Source: Pycnococcus provasolii
Taxonomy: Eukaryota > Chlorophyta > Pseudoscourfieldiophyceae > Pseudoscourfieldiales
NCBI GenBank assembly: GCA_049487715.1
Contig: CP150569.1
Coordinates: 248,001 to 312,000 of the forward strand
Length of the DNA: 64,000 nt
Direction: 5' to 3'
The notes beneath the pieces were generated by a model. That model worked only from the letters and a program-made list of their open reading frames with translations. It was not told the DNA's origin and made no database searches. A program made the translations under genes and the position numbers. Positions 20,128-29,000 of this stretch are shown here, in pieces. Each line of letters opens with the position of its first letter. Position 1 is the first letter of the stretch.

Positions 20128-20796
20128 TTATTCCGCCATGCGTGCGCACTTCTTCTGTTCCCAGATATAAGCGAGCTCGTCCGCATCGACGACGCACGGG
20201 AAGAAGTGCATCTGACCTGTTCCAGGATTTTTGTCGAACTGTCCCGGTCCTGCCGCCCACTTGTCCTCCGGTGTTTCCGTCTCCTTGAAGTACGCAAGGA
20301 TGGGGAACGGAAAGTCTCCTTCCGTGCGTCCGTCGACGCCGTTCGCGGGAAAGAACGTCCAGTTCGTGAAGTACTCGTACTTCCATCGATTTTCTCCTCC
20401 GACGGCCCAGTTTTCGCGCGCTTCCATGAGGTCTTCTCCGATGCGCACTTCCATCGCCTCATCGTCGAAAACGAATTTGACCTGCGACGCCTGGAACGCG
20501 AAGAGTGCGCCGAGTATGGCTGTGGGCACACCTAGGACGGGCACGTGTATGGCGTTCATGAGTGATCCTGTGGCAAGGAATGCGGCTCCGAGCGTGTAGT
20601 CTGGAGCCACGATGATGACATCGTTTGATTTCAGAAGCGAGTTGATTTCCTCGCGTCTTTTTTCCTTATTGAACGAAGGAAGCCAGAGTGGTTTCTTCCC
20701 ATCTTTCACCAGTGCTTTGAGCGGGCCAAACGCACGAACACGCGAATACCCCCCACAGGAACGACGACTCAGAAACTTCGCGGACGCGGCGGGCAT
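20128..20796 (-). CDS. DUF3119 family plastid membrane protein
   Basis: The protein is 222 residues from the ATG at 20796. The first ~45 residues (Ser/Arg-rich, MPAASAKFLSRRS) suit a plastid transit peptide. The core runs from VIIVAPDYTLGAAFLATGSL through the hydrophobic stretch IHVPVLGVPTAILGALFAFQ, which can form one hairpin of two membrane helices, to VKFVFDDEAMEVRIGEDL, YFTNWTFFPANGVDG and DFPFPILAYFKE, ending with FFPCVVDADELAYIWEQK. This arrangement matches the cyanobacterial and plastid DUF3119 family, whose molecular role is not established. A GGGATCCC motif lies 160 nt upstream and a poly-C/G segment just before it. Confidence 0.75.
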   Translation of the reverse strand: MPAASAKFLSRRSCGGYSRVRAFGPLKALVKDGKKPLWLPSFNKEKRREEINSLLKSNDVIIVAPDYTLGAAFLATGSLMNAIHVPVLGVPTAILGALFAFQASQVKFVFDDEAMEVRIGEDLMEARENWAVGGENRWKYEYFTNWTFFPANGVDGRTEGDFPFPILAYFKETETPEDKWAAGPGQFDKNPGTGQMHFFPCVVDADELAYIWEQKKCARMAE

Positions 20797-21009
20797 GTTG
20801 GTTGATTGGTTGATCGCAAGGAAGGGGGAGTTGTTTTTTGTGGTGGAGGGCACAGCACAGCACAGCACAGCACGGCAGATTTTTCGGGCCCCGATTTTTT
20901 TTTCCCGGAAAAACCCGGGGGGGGGGCCGGGACACCGCGACCTCGAGGGAGGTTCGGGATCCCGGTCGCTCGTCTCTCGTATTAGTCGGGTTCCAAGTGT
21001 GAACAATAG

Positions 21010-21430
21010 GTGTGAAGTGTCAGCGTGTCACATTCCATGTCCGCCACGCTCCTACGCGCCACGGGTTGCGTTGTCTACCGGCGGCGGGCGGGCGGTGCGC
21101 CGCCGTGCGCTTCGAGCTACGCGCGCGCGGCAACAATGAGGAAGAGAACCGTACAACGCACGAGTACCTGATATGGGATGTCACGCAACATGACCTGCCA
21201 AGGCTGCACTTATTTGCGATCCCCCAGAACTGTTCGACCACACCGGAGTCGTCTGCCTTGGTCGTGGCATGCCGAATCTAAGAATGCTGAACCGAGCGCG
21301 CAATTTGGTGCTGGACAAGCTCGACATCAAATACAACGAATCCTTCACGGTGATGAAGCTGTGGGGCGAAGCAGCGGTGGCATCGAATCCCGGCGCGATC
21401 TTCATTGTTGTGCACAAAGTGTTGGCTTAG
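21010..21430 (+). pseudogene. decayed plus-strand coding remnant, family unknown
   Basis: One frame gives NRTTHEYLIWDVTQHDLPRL followed by HLFAIPQ. A second frame then takes over as ELFDHTGVVCLGRGMPNLRM, LNRARNLVLDKLDIKYNESF and TVMKLWGEAAVASNPGAIFI before a TAG near 21428. The two parts read like one protein joined by a frameshift near 21225. No named domain is recognised. Confidence 0.4.
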
Positions 21431-21689
21431 TCACCAAAAGGCCCCACCGAGCTTACAGCCTTACACCCGCTCAGAAGGTGTATTGGAGTAGTGTGGTACA
21501 AACCCCTAACTGGCCCTGGTGGACAATGGGGTTTCTTACATTGTATTTGTGACAACTTTACCGGTTAGTCCTTAACCTCCCTAGGTTGTCTCCAAGGAGG
21601 AACGACGCCACTAAAATTGTTAAGGATGGTTGAGTTACTAGTAGGGGGAGGTCACCAAAAGGTCCCGGGACCAAAGCTTGGGTATTGGC

Positions 21690-22007
21690 CGCCACAGCGA
21701 CGCGCAGCGAGCCGCCACAGGCGAAACAAAAAAAAGGGAAAATGTCGCGCGGCAGGCGGCAGCCGAACACGCGAATGCTAGACGGGCGCGCCGGCGCATC
21801 GTGCTCGGCTTGGACTCGAACTACGACGACAGCTATACGGCGCTAAAGAGGTATGTGCGTGAGGTACGCGCTGCCAACACCATCGCAATCCACGACGACC
21901 TGGCATACCAAACGTTGGGGCTTCTTTCGGAGCCCGTCCGGCTAGCTAGGAAACGGGAAATTTCGTCGGTCACACGTCAGCTTAAACTCGTCTGTCACAC
22001 GTGTTAA
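21690..22007 (+). pseudogene. coding remnant without start codon
   Basis: An open frame lacking an ATG reads HANARRARRRIVLGLDSNYD, then DSYTALKRYVREVRAANTIA and IHDDLAYQTLGLLSEPVRLA before a TAA at ~22005. It looks like the C-terminal part of a gene. The family is unknown. It lies directly downstream of the remnant at 21010-21430 and may derive from the same decayed locus. Confidence 0.3.
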
Positions 22008-22105
22008 TACAATATGATTCGAAGACGTGGTGAAGAATACTTGCAGATGTGGTAATTATGTGTATGATATGCTACCGGGTACTGTATTTACAACTACTCC
22101 TACTT

Positions 22106-22891
22106 TCAAAAGCTTAATAGTCCCCCGTTAGGAAAGAACTTCACAATCAAGCGTTCCAACTCAGGTCCGTACTCGTACACTTTATTGGACTTGCTGTACA
22201 AGTCGTACTGATTTAATTTCAAGACAACAGGTTTCGTCGCAACGTCGACGGAGTCCTCGAGTTCCCCATAAGCGCCGTGCGTGTGCCACGCGTACAGACT
22301 GTGGAAGCGGATGGCGTCGAGTGCTTCGGTGGGAAGCGTGCACTGTCCGAGGTCGACCATGCGACGAAGCGCGCGGTACATGAACTCGTCGTGGCCAAAG
22401 GCGATGGTCGTGTTGCGGAGTCCGCAGTTTGGCGGGTATTCGACGTGCGAGTCGTGCGCCTTCACCTTCAGCGTTGGAAAGGGGAGGGAGGACGGTAGCG
22501 CGTGGCCGCAGACGAACGTGTCGCCGACGACGGACCACTGCGTCGTCGGGCTCGTGCCATCGTCATCACTCGGTGCCAAGAAACACAACATCTTGCCAAA
22601 GTCGTGTATGAGCGCCGTCACAACCATCCAGTCAGGCTCTCCCGCCTCCGTCGCCGCTTCGGCTGCCTGCATCGCGTGTTTGGAGTTCGGGAGAGCGAGG
22701 TCAGGGTCGGACACGTCGACGAGTGTGTCGAGTAGTGCAAGAATGTCAGGGACGGAAAATGCACGTTCGTACGGAGTTGTCGCGTACTTGCGTATTAAGT
22801 GCTGGACGAACTCGACGGAGTGGTGGATGCGCTGCTGCTCGTAGCACTGCAGGACACTCGAGGAACAGTCGTTGTAGTTGCGGTACACCAT
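22106..22891 (-). CDS. MIOX: myo-inositol oxygenase
   Basis: The protein is 261 residues from the ATG at 22891 (MVYRNYNDCSSS), somewhat shorter at the N-terminus than animal and plant enzymes (285-317). All six ligands of the mixed-valent di-iron site of the HD-domain fold are visible: His72 in PNSKHAMQAAE, His96-Asp97 in ALIHDFGKML, His167 in AFGHDEFMYR, His197 in IRFHSLYAWH and Asp230 in LNQYDLYSK. The enzyme oxidatively cleaves myo-inositol to D-glucuronate, feeding UDP-sugar and possibly ascorbate synthesis. No targeting signal is seen, so it is probably cytosolic. It is divergent from the next gene across a telomere-type repeat array at 23080-23145. Confidence 0.95.
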   Translation of the reverse strand: MVYRNYNDCSSSVLQCYEQQRIHHSVEFVQHLIRKYATTPYERAFSVPDILALLDTLVDVSDPDLALPNSKHAMQAAEAATEAGEPDWMVVTALIHDFGKMLCFLAPSDDDGTSPTTQWSVVGDTFVCGHALPSSLPFPTLKVKAHDSHVEYPPNCGLRNTTIAFGHDEFMYRALRRMVDLGQCTLPTEALDAIRFHSLYAWHTHGAYGELEDSVDVATKPVVLKLNQYDLYSKSNKVYEYGPELERLIVKFFPNGGLLSF

Positions 22892-23079
22892 ACTTAACAG
22901 TAGATAGATACACACACAAGGTGTTGAGAATGACAAACAACAAATGTGTGTGATGGGATGGGACGTGATGGGACAAATGGGACGTGGAAAATGGTCAGGG
23001 ATAACAACACGGAAAGTCAATCGGAACAGGGAATCCATCCCAATCACAGTTCCGAGAAGCTCATTCATCAGTCCCAGAA

Positions 23080-23145
23080 GGCCAAACCCGAACCCCGAAC
23101 CTAACCCTAACCCTAACCCGAACCCTAACCCTAACCCTAACCCTA
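23080..23145. promoter_or_regulatory. CCCTAA telomere-type array in divergent promoter
   Basis: About nine degenerate and perfect CCCTAA/CCCGAA units lie between the myo-inositol oxygenase gene (start 22891, minus) and the plus-strand gene starting at 23265. Seven perfect units form the 3' part. The position, 190 and 120 nt from the two ATGs, matches the other telomere-type motifs in the window. Confidence 0.6.
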
Positions 23146-23264
23146 ATGCCCGTCCTCTCGTATGTAGTTTTATGGGTTCTGGCAGAGTGGTTCTGACTAC
23201 CCGGTACAGTAGTGGTACAGTATCTCCAGAAGAATCCTCAGACTAATCGTCTCCCTTTATAATA

Positions 23265-24731
23265 ATGTCCGCCGCCGCTCTCTATGTAAGAACCCACCAT
23301 TGTGGTGCCACGTCAGCATTTCCACTTCCACATGGACGTGCGTGTCATGGAGCTCTTTTTTATCGTCGCATCCATCTTAATGTTCACAAAAAGAGGAGTA
23401 CTTGGCTCCATAAAGCTTACTCCACTTTGGGTAGTAACTTCGTCAAGGGTGGCTGTCGTGCGTGGCTTTGTCGTCGTGGTGGTGGTGGTGGTGGTCATTG
23501 CAATCGCAGACTTAAAGAACGTGAACGTCATCAATATGGGCACGCCATGCCCAGTAAGTATCTGAGAAGACGTCGCATTTCTTCATCGTATTCTCCTTCT
23601 CCTTTGGGACACGATTCTTTCCTTCGCACTCGTCATAAGTCAGCCAGTCATGCGTTGGGTCCATCAGCATCGGCATCACCAGCCTTGGCATCCACCTCAC
23701 TTGGACTTATCGCGATGGGAGGAGGACTTCCTCTCACCGCAGTTGTCGCAGTGGCTGTTATGACGATCATTGCTCTATCGGACGTAAGAGCAGGAACGCT
23801 TGGAAGAGCCATGCACGACGACGCCGACGACGAGGCGTCCGCGGCGGAAGCTGAGCAAATTGTACAAAACGTCGAGCGCGTCGTCCCACTCATACAACAA
23901 TACGGATCGGTCAAGTCTGCAGTCACAGGCGGACTGACGCGCCTGTCGGAGATGCGTGCAGATGCTCGAAGAGACAATAAAAGAAGAAAGCCGCTGCCGT
24001 TCGTAGGAGCAACCGTCGCCGTAGCTTTCGTCGTGCACGCTCTGCAGTGGCACGGAAGCTGGCAAGGAAGCTGGAAATGGCGCACGATCAACTGGAATGC
24101 TACGCCGCTGCCAAGACGCGCGCGAGTTTGGACGCGAAACAAACAGGTGTCACCGCTCATTCGCGCACTCGCACCTGCATCTCGTGTGCCGTCGACCAGC
24201 CCGACGCGTCTCGTCACGCCTGCGCTACTCCACTGGACGCCCGCGCACCTGCTCGTTGCATCGACAGCAGTGCTCTACCTACGCGGGGAGACACGGCGCA
24301 CGCTCGGCGACGTGCGCACCGCTCACATGATACTCATGGCTACCATATACAGCACCGCGGCATCGTCCACCAACGCTGCTCTGGGACTGCTTCCCGCAGC
24401 GTGCGCGCTCCTTGGGAGCCGCCTCGCCGTGTGCGCGGTTGCATACACGCTCGCGCGTGCGCCTAACGCGAATGGTACGCGTGCGTCGCATCCGGAGGAA
24501 GTGCAGCGTGAGGCTAGCAAGGCGGCTGTCACGCCAGCAATCCTGCTCACGGGTGCTTTCGTCGCAAGCACGAGTAGCGTGTCTAAACTGTGGTGGTCTG
24601 ACGTTACCGCAAATACCGCCGGTGCGGTTGCGGGAGCCTCGTGCACGTTTTCGTATGCCATCTTCAGCTACCTCGCAGCTTCCTTCGTGTACCGCCAAGC
24701 GCGCAGTCAACGACGTCGGCGTGGCAAGTGA
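23265..24731 (+). CDS. Ala-rich membrane protein of unknown family, probably organelle-targeted
   Basis: The open frame is 488 codons from the ATG at 23265, but the first ~94 codons are Cys/His/Arg-rich and poorly protein-like; the ATG at 23547 (MPSKYLRRRRISSS) begins a Ser/Arg-rich segment resembling a transit peptide and may be the true start. GTAAGT at 23553 is a possible donor, so an upstream exon is also possible. Downstream, hydrophobic helices include GGLPLTAVVAVAVMTIIALS, PFVGATVAVAFVVHAL, LLHWTPAHLLVASTAVLYL, a long Ala/Leu-rich segment NAALGLLPAACALLGSRLAV, and AGAVAGASCTFSYAIFSYLA. An acidic linker (DDADDEASAAEAEQIV) separates the first helix from the rest. No named domain is recognised. 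It ends 55 nt from the convergent unknown membrane gene. Confidence 0.55.
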   Translation: MSAAALYVRTHHCGATSAFPLPHGRACHGALFYRRIHLNVHKKRSTWLHKAYSTLGSNFVKGGCRAWLCRRGGGGGGHCNRRLKERERHQYGHAMPSKYLRRRRISSSYSPSPLGHDSFLRTRHKSASHALGPSASASPALASTSLGLIAMGGGLPLTAVVAVAVMTIIALSDVRAGTLGRAMHDDADDEASAAEAEQIVQNVERVVPLIQQYGSVKSAVTGGLTRLSEMRADARRDNKRRKPLPFVGATVAVAFVVHALQWHGSWQGSWKWRTINWNATPLPRRARVWTRNKQVSPLIRALAPASRVPSTSPTRLVTPALLHWTPAHLLVASTAVLYLRGETRRTLGDVRTAHMILMATIYSTAASSTNAALGLLPAACALLGSRLAVCAVAYTLARAPNANGTRASHPEEVQREASKAAVTPAILLTGAFVASTSSVSKLWWSDVTANTAGAVAGASCTFSYAIFSYLAASFVYRQARSQRRRRGK

Positions 24732-24786
24732 ACCATAATATGTAACTTACTGGGAAACTCTGATTTACAGTCACGCCGTAGCTCTT

Positions 24787-25410
24787 TCATCCAACACTGC
24801 ACAGCTTGGCCGCGCCGTAGCTCCACACGACGTGCGCAAGCGCGTCACCCACGTAGCTGACCAGTGCGCCGCGTGGTACGAACATCGCTAGAACTTCGCC
24901 AGCAGAGCCTCCATGACTCTGTAGCGCCGTGACCAGAGTTGCACCCATGACACCTGCGTTGGCGAGCGCCAGGCCCGTCAAAAGAGGCACGCCGAATGTC
25001 TTTGCAGGCGTATCTTGTCCCGAGTCGCAGGTTGAGCCGGTACGAATGACGCGCAGACCTCGCTCCGCCCACAGGAATAAGACAGCTGGCACGACTGTCG
25101 CAAACGCCGTTTGTGCCGAGGTCGGTGCGTGCGCTGTTGAGGCGTGTATTGCGACAGCGGCCCCTGCGATCGTTCCCGCGATAGCTCTCCTTGCTCCGCT
25201 GTGCTTGACGCGCGCGGCGTGCGCTGCACACATCCCGGTTGTGTGAGAGGCTGCGAGCGTGGTGAGAACCCCCGATACTGACGCCGGCAGTGCGGCCGTC
25301 GCTTGCACGAGCTTGGAGGCGGCCAGGGCTGCGAACGAGAAGCACGCGTCGAGGTTGTGCGAGACACTGAGCGCTTGGGACGCCCACGCGAGCGCGGCCG
25401 GGTACGCCAT
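24787..25410 (-). CDS. small Ala-rich multi-pass membrane protein, unknown
   Basis: The protein is 207 residues from the ATG at 25410. It is strongly Ala/Val/Leu-rich, with about five or six possible membrane helices: AAYPxxLAWASQAL-like start, SFAALAASKLVQATAALPAS, GVLTTLAASHTTGMC, AIAGTIAGAAVAIHAS, TAFATVVPAVLFLWAE, PLLTGLALANAGVMGATLVT and GALVSYVGDALAHVVW. It has no identified motif. It is convergent with the other unknown Ala-rich membrane protein at 23265-24731. The two have similar composition, but I see no clear sequence repeat between them. Confidence 0.5.
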   Translation of the reverse strand: MAYPAALAWASQALSVSHNLDACFSFAALAASKLVQATAALPASVSGVLTTLAASHTTGMCAAHAARVKHSGARRAIAGTIAGAAVAIHASTAHAPTSAQTAFATVVPAVLFLWAERGLRVIRTGSTCDSGQDTPAKTFGVPLLTGLALANAGVMGATLVTALQSHGGSAGEVLAMFVPRGALVSYVGDALAHVVWSYGAAKLCSVG

Positions 25411-25859
25411 CGCTATTGATGGACGCTTCTAGAATGATTTGCACCTTGCAAGGACGGGCGGCTGGCCCTGCAGGCGTGGATCCATACCACTAGCTAGTAA
25501 CTTACTGTATGGATTTTTACACGCCAAGAGGGTGTGTGACCATGGGATCCACCGGTTTTATCAGACGTTTAGAAAGGTGGTCAATCCACATTCACTCATT
25601 CACTCGTTTTGATCATTCCTACCAACTATGATGTTACCCCTTTACACCTCCCCTTTACGGACCTCCTTTACCGGCATTCGATGGAGTAACATCATATGCA
25701 CTACATAAGGCTTACTTTTTACCTTTAGGAAGCACCGGAGCAGTCGGCGGCGCCATCTACAGTATGCTTGTTGTGCAGCAGCAACAATGAATGCACAAAT
25801 TAACAAATTTTGCAACTTCTTTCGAGGTTAGTACCTTAAAACTATCGTAGTAATAGAGG
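25411..25859. other. intergenic region with an inverted repeat
   Basis: This 449-nt gap contains the upstream region of the small membrane protein and the 3' flank of the BTB-like gene. Eleven-base arms TATGATGTTAC (25628-25638) and GTAACATCATA (25687-25697) face each other across ~48 nt. GGATCC occurs at 25479 and GGGATCC near 25548. No coding signal is seen. Confidence 0.55.
25628..25697. repeat. 11-bp inverted repeat with 48-nt loop
   Basis: TATGATGTTAC and its exact reverse complement GTAACATCATA flank a pyrimidine-rich spacer with two related pieces, CCCCTTTAC and CCTCCTTTACC. It could be a small hairpin or the remnant of a miniature inverted-repeat element. No target-site duplication was identified by eye. 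Confidence 0.4.
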
Positions 25860-26831
25860 CTAGAGCGCAGCGGCGAGGAGCTGCACCTTTGCGTGCGAAG
25901 ACAAGTGCTTTTCGAAGTGCTCATTCTTCATCAATTTTTTGAGCAAACGTGAAGAGTAGCTGTGGTGGCGTTTCGGGCTGCGTGAAGTGTCAGGTGGGCT
26001 GTAGGTGCTGTATTTGTTAATCCTGCTCAAAAGGGTGTCCTCCCACGCGTGCTTTAGGTCAAAATCATCAGCAAGTACGATGAGGGAAGCAAGATTGTTC
26101 ACCTGATCATCTGGCAATAAAAAGAGAGTTCCTTGCTGAAGAATCTCATCCATCGCCTTTTGAATCGACACTTCACACACCGTGGTCAGATCCTTGTAGT
26201 TGAGATAGCGCGCCATGATCAAAAGCGATTCCAACTCATCGATACTCACATCTCGGGATTTTGGATCGTACATGAATTGAAACGTACGAAGCACCGCGTC
26301 GAACGCGTCTTCCCACGAGTCCTCCTCCTGAGTGCTCATCTTCGCCGAGGAGAAGATGTCGTCAAGCGGCAAAGTGACCCTCGTAGTAGGGGTAGCAAGC
26401 GGAAGAGCGACTTTCGTCGTACTATTAGCAGAATGGTAGATGTTAGACCAGTCCGAGCTGGTGTCGTTGCACTGATCCTCTTCTCCACTTTCATTGCTCA
26501 TGTTGGCACGAGTAGTGGTAATGCCGCCATCGCATTGATTCAGAAGAATGGCATCGTGGAGGACGCTCGAGTACATCGACACATAGCGTGCGTCAAGGTA
26601 AATGTTGACAGGCTGCTTCGCGTCGCATTCGCCGTGGGACAGGGTCACAATCAAGTTTGCGGACGGATCTGGCTTCGTCAGATAGTCAAAGGCCATCTTT
26701 GTCTTCTCGTCGTACTTGTTGTTGTTGTTGTTGTCGTCACTGCCGGTCGTCGTCGTCGTCGCCATGTTTGTTGATGTGAAATTTGGTGAGATGGATGTGA
26801 AAATTTCCCTCATCGCGTCTTCCGAATCCAT
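25860..26831 (-). CDS. BTB/POZ-like domain protein
   Basis: The protein is 323 residues from the ATG at 26831. An Asn/Thr-rich N-terminal linker (~15-40) precedes FDYLTKPDPSANLIVTLSHG, then VNIYLDARYVSMYSSVLHDA, which resembles the start of a BTB/POZ fold (a D-V/I-x-L segment followed by H-x-x-x-L/Y-S-x-x-F). The BTB core seems interrupted by a ~70-residue low-complexity insert (95-160), resuming at EDSWEDAFDAVLRTFQFMYD, VSIDELESLLIMARYLNYKD and LTTVCEVSIQKAMDEIL. The following NLASLIVLADDFDLKHAWED resembles a BACK-type helical segment. Such proteins are often Cullin-3 adaptors or scaffold proteins, but no Kelch, MATH or other partner domain is present, so the role is open. It follows GluRS on the same strand. 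Confidence 0.6.
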   Translation of the reverse strand: MDSEDAMREIFTSISPNFTSTNMATTTTTGSDDNNNNNKYDEKTKMAFDYLTKPDPSANLIVTLSHGECDAKQPVNIYLDARYVSMYSSVLHDAILLNQCDGGITTTRANMSNESGEEDQCNDTSSDWSNIYHSANSTTKVALPLATPTTRVTLPLDDIFSSAKMSTQEEDSWEDAFDAVLRTFQFMYDPKSRDVSIDELESLLIMARYLNYKDLTTVCEVSIQKAMDEILQQGTLFLLPDDQVNNLASLIVLADDFDLKHAWEDTLLSRINKYSTYSPPDTSRSPKRHHSYSSRLLKKLMKNEHFEKHLSSHAKVQLLAAAL

Positions 26832-26901
26832 TTCATAAAGAGATGGGGGGCGGGAAATTTGGGGGTTTGACGTGAAATCAAAAGAAAATTTTGGTTAAAT
26901 C

Positions 26902-28590
26902 TTACGCACTGTCGGCCCAAGCCTTCAGGCGTTCCATGCGCGCATCCAGGCCAACGCACACGTCAACAGCACCCTCAGCAAGGCTAACAACGCGCAGCTG
27001 CTCACCAACATCTGGACCACTGCTGCGGCCCGTGAGCACGATGCGCGTTGGCATGAACAACCCCTTGCCCTTGAGTTCGAGCTCCTTGCCAACATCCTTC
27101 AGCAAGCCCTTCAGGTTTCCTTCCGAGATGGCGGCGCCGAGGCTGCCGTCCGCGTGACGCGCAAGCATCGCATCCGCCACCTTCTTCAGCCCACCGCTCT
27201 CAAGCTCCTTCTGGCAATTTTTGTCCGAGGCGTCCGCGATGGTGTCCTCGAAAGAGTAGCCGAGCATCGCCGACATTTCGTCCGTAGCATCCTCCGCGAG
27301 CTCGAGCTTCTCGCGCAGCAGCGGAAGTGCCACGACGACGTGCTCGTCGCTGCCCGAGGACGCGAGCCCCTTGCTTGACAAGACGGGCCCGAGCACGTCG
27401 GCAAGAGCGCTGTCGTCGAGTGCACGCAGGTGCTGTCCATTCATCCACTTGAGCTTGTCAAGGTCAAAGATCGCGGGGCTCTTCGTGATGCGGTCGAGAC
27501 CGAAAGCTTCGGAAAGCTCCTCGACGGTGTAAATTTCCTTCTCCGTTCCGTCGTTCCAGCCGAGCATCGCGAGGTAGTTGTTCATCGCCTCGGGGAGGTA
27601 GCCAAGCTCCTTGAACTGCCCCACGGACGTGGCTCCGTGGCGCTTCGACAGCTTCGAGCGATCCGGCGCGAGGATCAGGCTGCAGTGCGCGAATGTGGGC
27701 ATTGGGAATCCAAGCGCGCGGTAGACGAGAGCCTGACGCAGCGTGTTGGGCAGGTGCTCCTCAGCGCGGATGACGTGCGAGATCTCCATCTTCGCGTCGT
27801 CCACCGCGACGCAGAAGTTGTACACTGGCAGACCGTTGGAGCGCAGGATGACAAAGTCCCCGAGCGTGTTTGTGTCCCACCCCACGCGGCCGCGCACGAT
27901 GTCGTCAATCTCGACGCGGTCGTCCTTTGGCACGCGGAAGCGCACGGCGTACGTCTCTCCGGCGTCCAGTTTTGCCTGCACTTCCTCCTCCGTCGCGTTC
28001 GCCCACGGCCCGCGGTAGATGGGCGGCAATTTTTTCTCCTCCGCCTCGGCTTTCATCGCCTCGAGTTCCTCGTCCGTGCAGAAGCACCTGTACGCGTGCC
28101 CTTCGTCGATGAGCTGCTGTGCGAGTTCCTGGTAGATGGTCGTTCTCTCGCTTTGTCGGTACGGGCCTTTCTCGCCGAGCACGCCGACTTCGTTGTCTTC
28201 GTCGCCGTCCTGCGGCCCTTCGTCCCAGTCGAGTCCAAGCCACCTGAGGTCCCTGATCATCGCCTGTTCCGACTCGCGCGTCGACCTCGCGGTGTCCGTA
28301 TCCTCGATACGCACGACGAACGTGCCCCCGTTGTTTCTCGCGTAGAGCCAGTTGAAGAGCGCTGTGCGTGCTCCCCCCACGTGCAGATTACCCGTAGGCG
28401 ACGGCGCGAAACGAACGCGAATCGCCGAGGATGATGGGGATGCTGCTGCCGCCGCCGAGGATGACGGCGCTGCTGCTTTTGATTGGGATACAGCCGTTGA
28501 CGAAGCCGTTGACGAGACACGCGACCTCCTAAGAGTGTACCTCCTAAGAGCATGACCACGAGGCTTCACAGCCTTCAACGACGCCATCAT
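26902..28590 (-). CDS. glutamyl-tRNA synthetase, organellar type
   Basis: The protein is 562 residues from tandem ATGs at 28590/28587. The first ~55 residues are Arg/Ser/Ala-rich and fit an organelle targeting peptide. The class I synthetase core begins IRVRFAPSPTGNLHVGG with the HIGH-type signature HVGG (70-73), followed by RTALFNWLYARNNGGTFVVR and IEDTD. The KMSKS-type loop is KLSKRHG (313-319) after HCSLILAPDRS. The anticodon-binding helical domain fills the C-terminus. The bacterial/organellar-type (discriminating or non-discriminating) enzyme charges tRNA-Glu, and in plastids also supplies Glu-tRNA for tetrapyrrole synthesis; dual targeting to plastid and mitochondrion is common in plants and algae. 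Its upstream region, shared with bL36, contains telomere-type repeats. Confidence 0.95.
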   Translation of the reverse strand: MMASLKAVKPRGHALRRYTLRRSRVSSTASSTAVSQSKAAAPSSSAAAAASPSSSAIRVRFAPSPTGNLHVGGARTALFNWLYARNNGGTFVVRIEDTDTARSTRESEQAMIRDLRWLGLDWDEGPQDGDEDNEVGVLGEKGPYRQSERTTIYQELAQQLIDEGHAYRCFCTDEELEAMKAEAEEKKLPPIYRGPWANATEEEVQAKLDAGETYAVRFRVPKDDRVEIDDIVRGRVGWDTNTLGDFVILRSNGLPVYNFCVAVDDAKMEISHVIRAEEHLPNTLRQALVYRALGFPMPTFAHCSLILAPDRSKLSKRHGATSVGQFKELGYLPEAMNNYLAMLGWNDGTEKEIYTVEELSEAFGLDRITKSPAIFDLDKLKWMNGQHLRALDDSALADVLGPVLSSKGLASSGSDEHVVVALPLLREKLELAEDATDEMSAMLGYSFEDTIADASDKNCQKELESGGLKKVADAMLARHADGSLGAAISEGNLKGLLKDVGKELELKGKGLFMPTRIVLTGRSSGPDVGEQLRVVSLAEGAVDVCVGLDARMERLKAWADSA

Positions 28591-28765
28591 AACGAATATC
28601 TCGTTTGCTGCTTTTGATGTGGAAAAAAAGAAAGGAAAGGGAGGGAGGGGGTTGAACAGAACAGATAAGGGGCAGTATAAGGGGCTGGGAAGGGAAGGGA
28701 AGTCCCGTCGGCGCAAAGATCTCGTTGTGGATCACGCTCACCTATCACGCTCCCTGTACCCTGTA

Positions 28766-28832
28766 GGTTAGGGTTTTCCCGCGGATCTCCTGGTTAGGGG
28801 TTAGGGTTACTTCCTCCGAGCTTGGTTAGGGT
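28766..28832. promoter_or_regulatory. dispersed TTAGGG units in divergent promoter
   Basis: GGTTAGGGTTTTCC, GGTTAGGGGTTAGGGTTAC and GGTTAGGGTTCTCC are spread over ~65 nt between the GluRS (start 28590, minus) and bL36 (ATG 29001, plus) genes, about 180 nt upstream of both starts. GGATCTCC and GGGATCTCC pieces interleave. Confidence 0.55.
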
Positions 28833-29000
28833 TCTCCATCCTGTTCCATATGGCCTTGGGATCTCCCTCCCTCCTCTCATCTTCGTTTTCATCGTTGTTC
28901 TGTCCACCATCTCGCCATTACGAAGTAGTATTCTCATGGCTCTCTCTGTTATTTTATTTTATTTTCGTTGATTCGTCTCTCTCTCTCTCCTAAGAACCTT

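Larger units (their letters stand above)
20797..22105. other. 1.3-kb intergenic region with coding remnants
   Basis: It contains the DUF3119 upstream region (CAGCA repeat at 20854-20875, poly-T/poly-G at 20887-20920, GGGATCCC at 20956-20963), two decayed plus-strand coding remnants (21010-21430 and 21690-22007) and a short AT-rich 3' flank for the myo-inositol oxygenase gene. No intact gene is seen. Confidence 0.5.
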
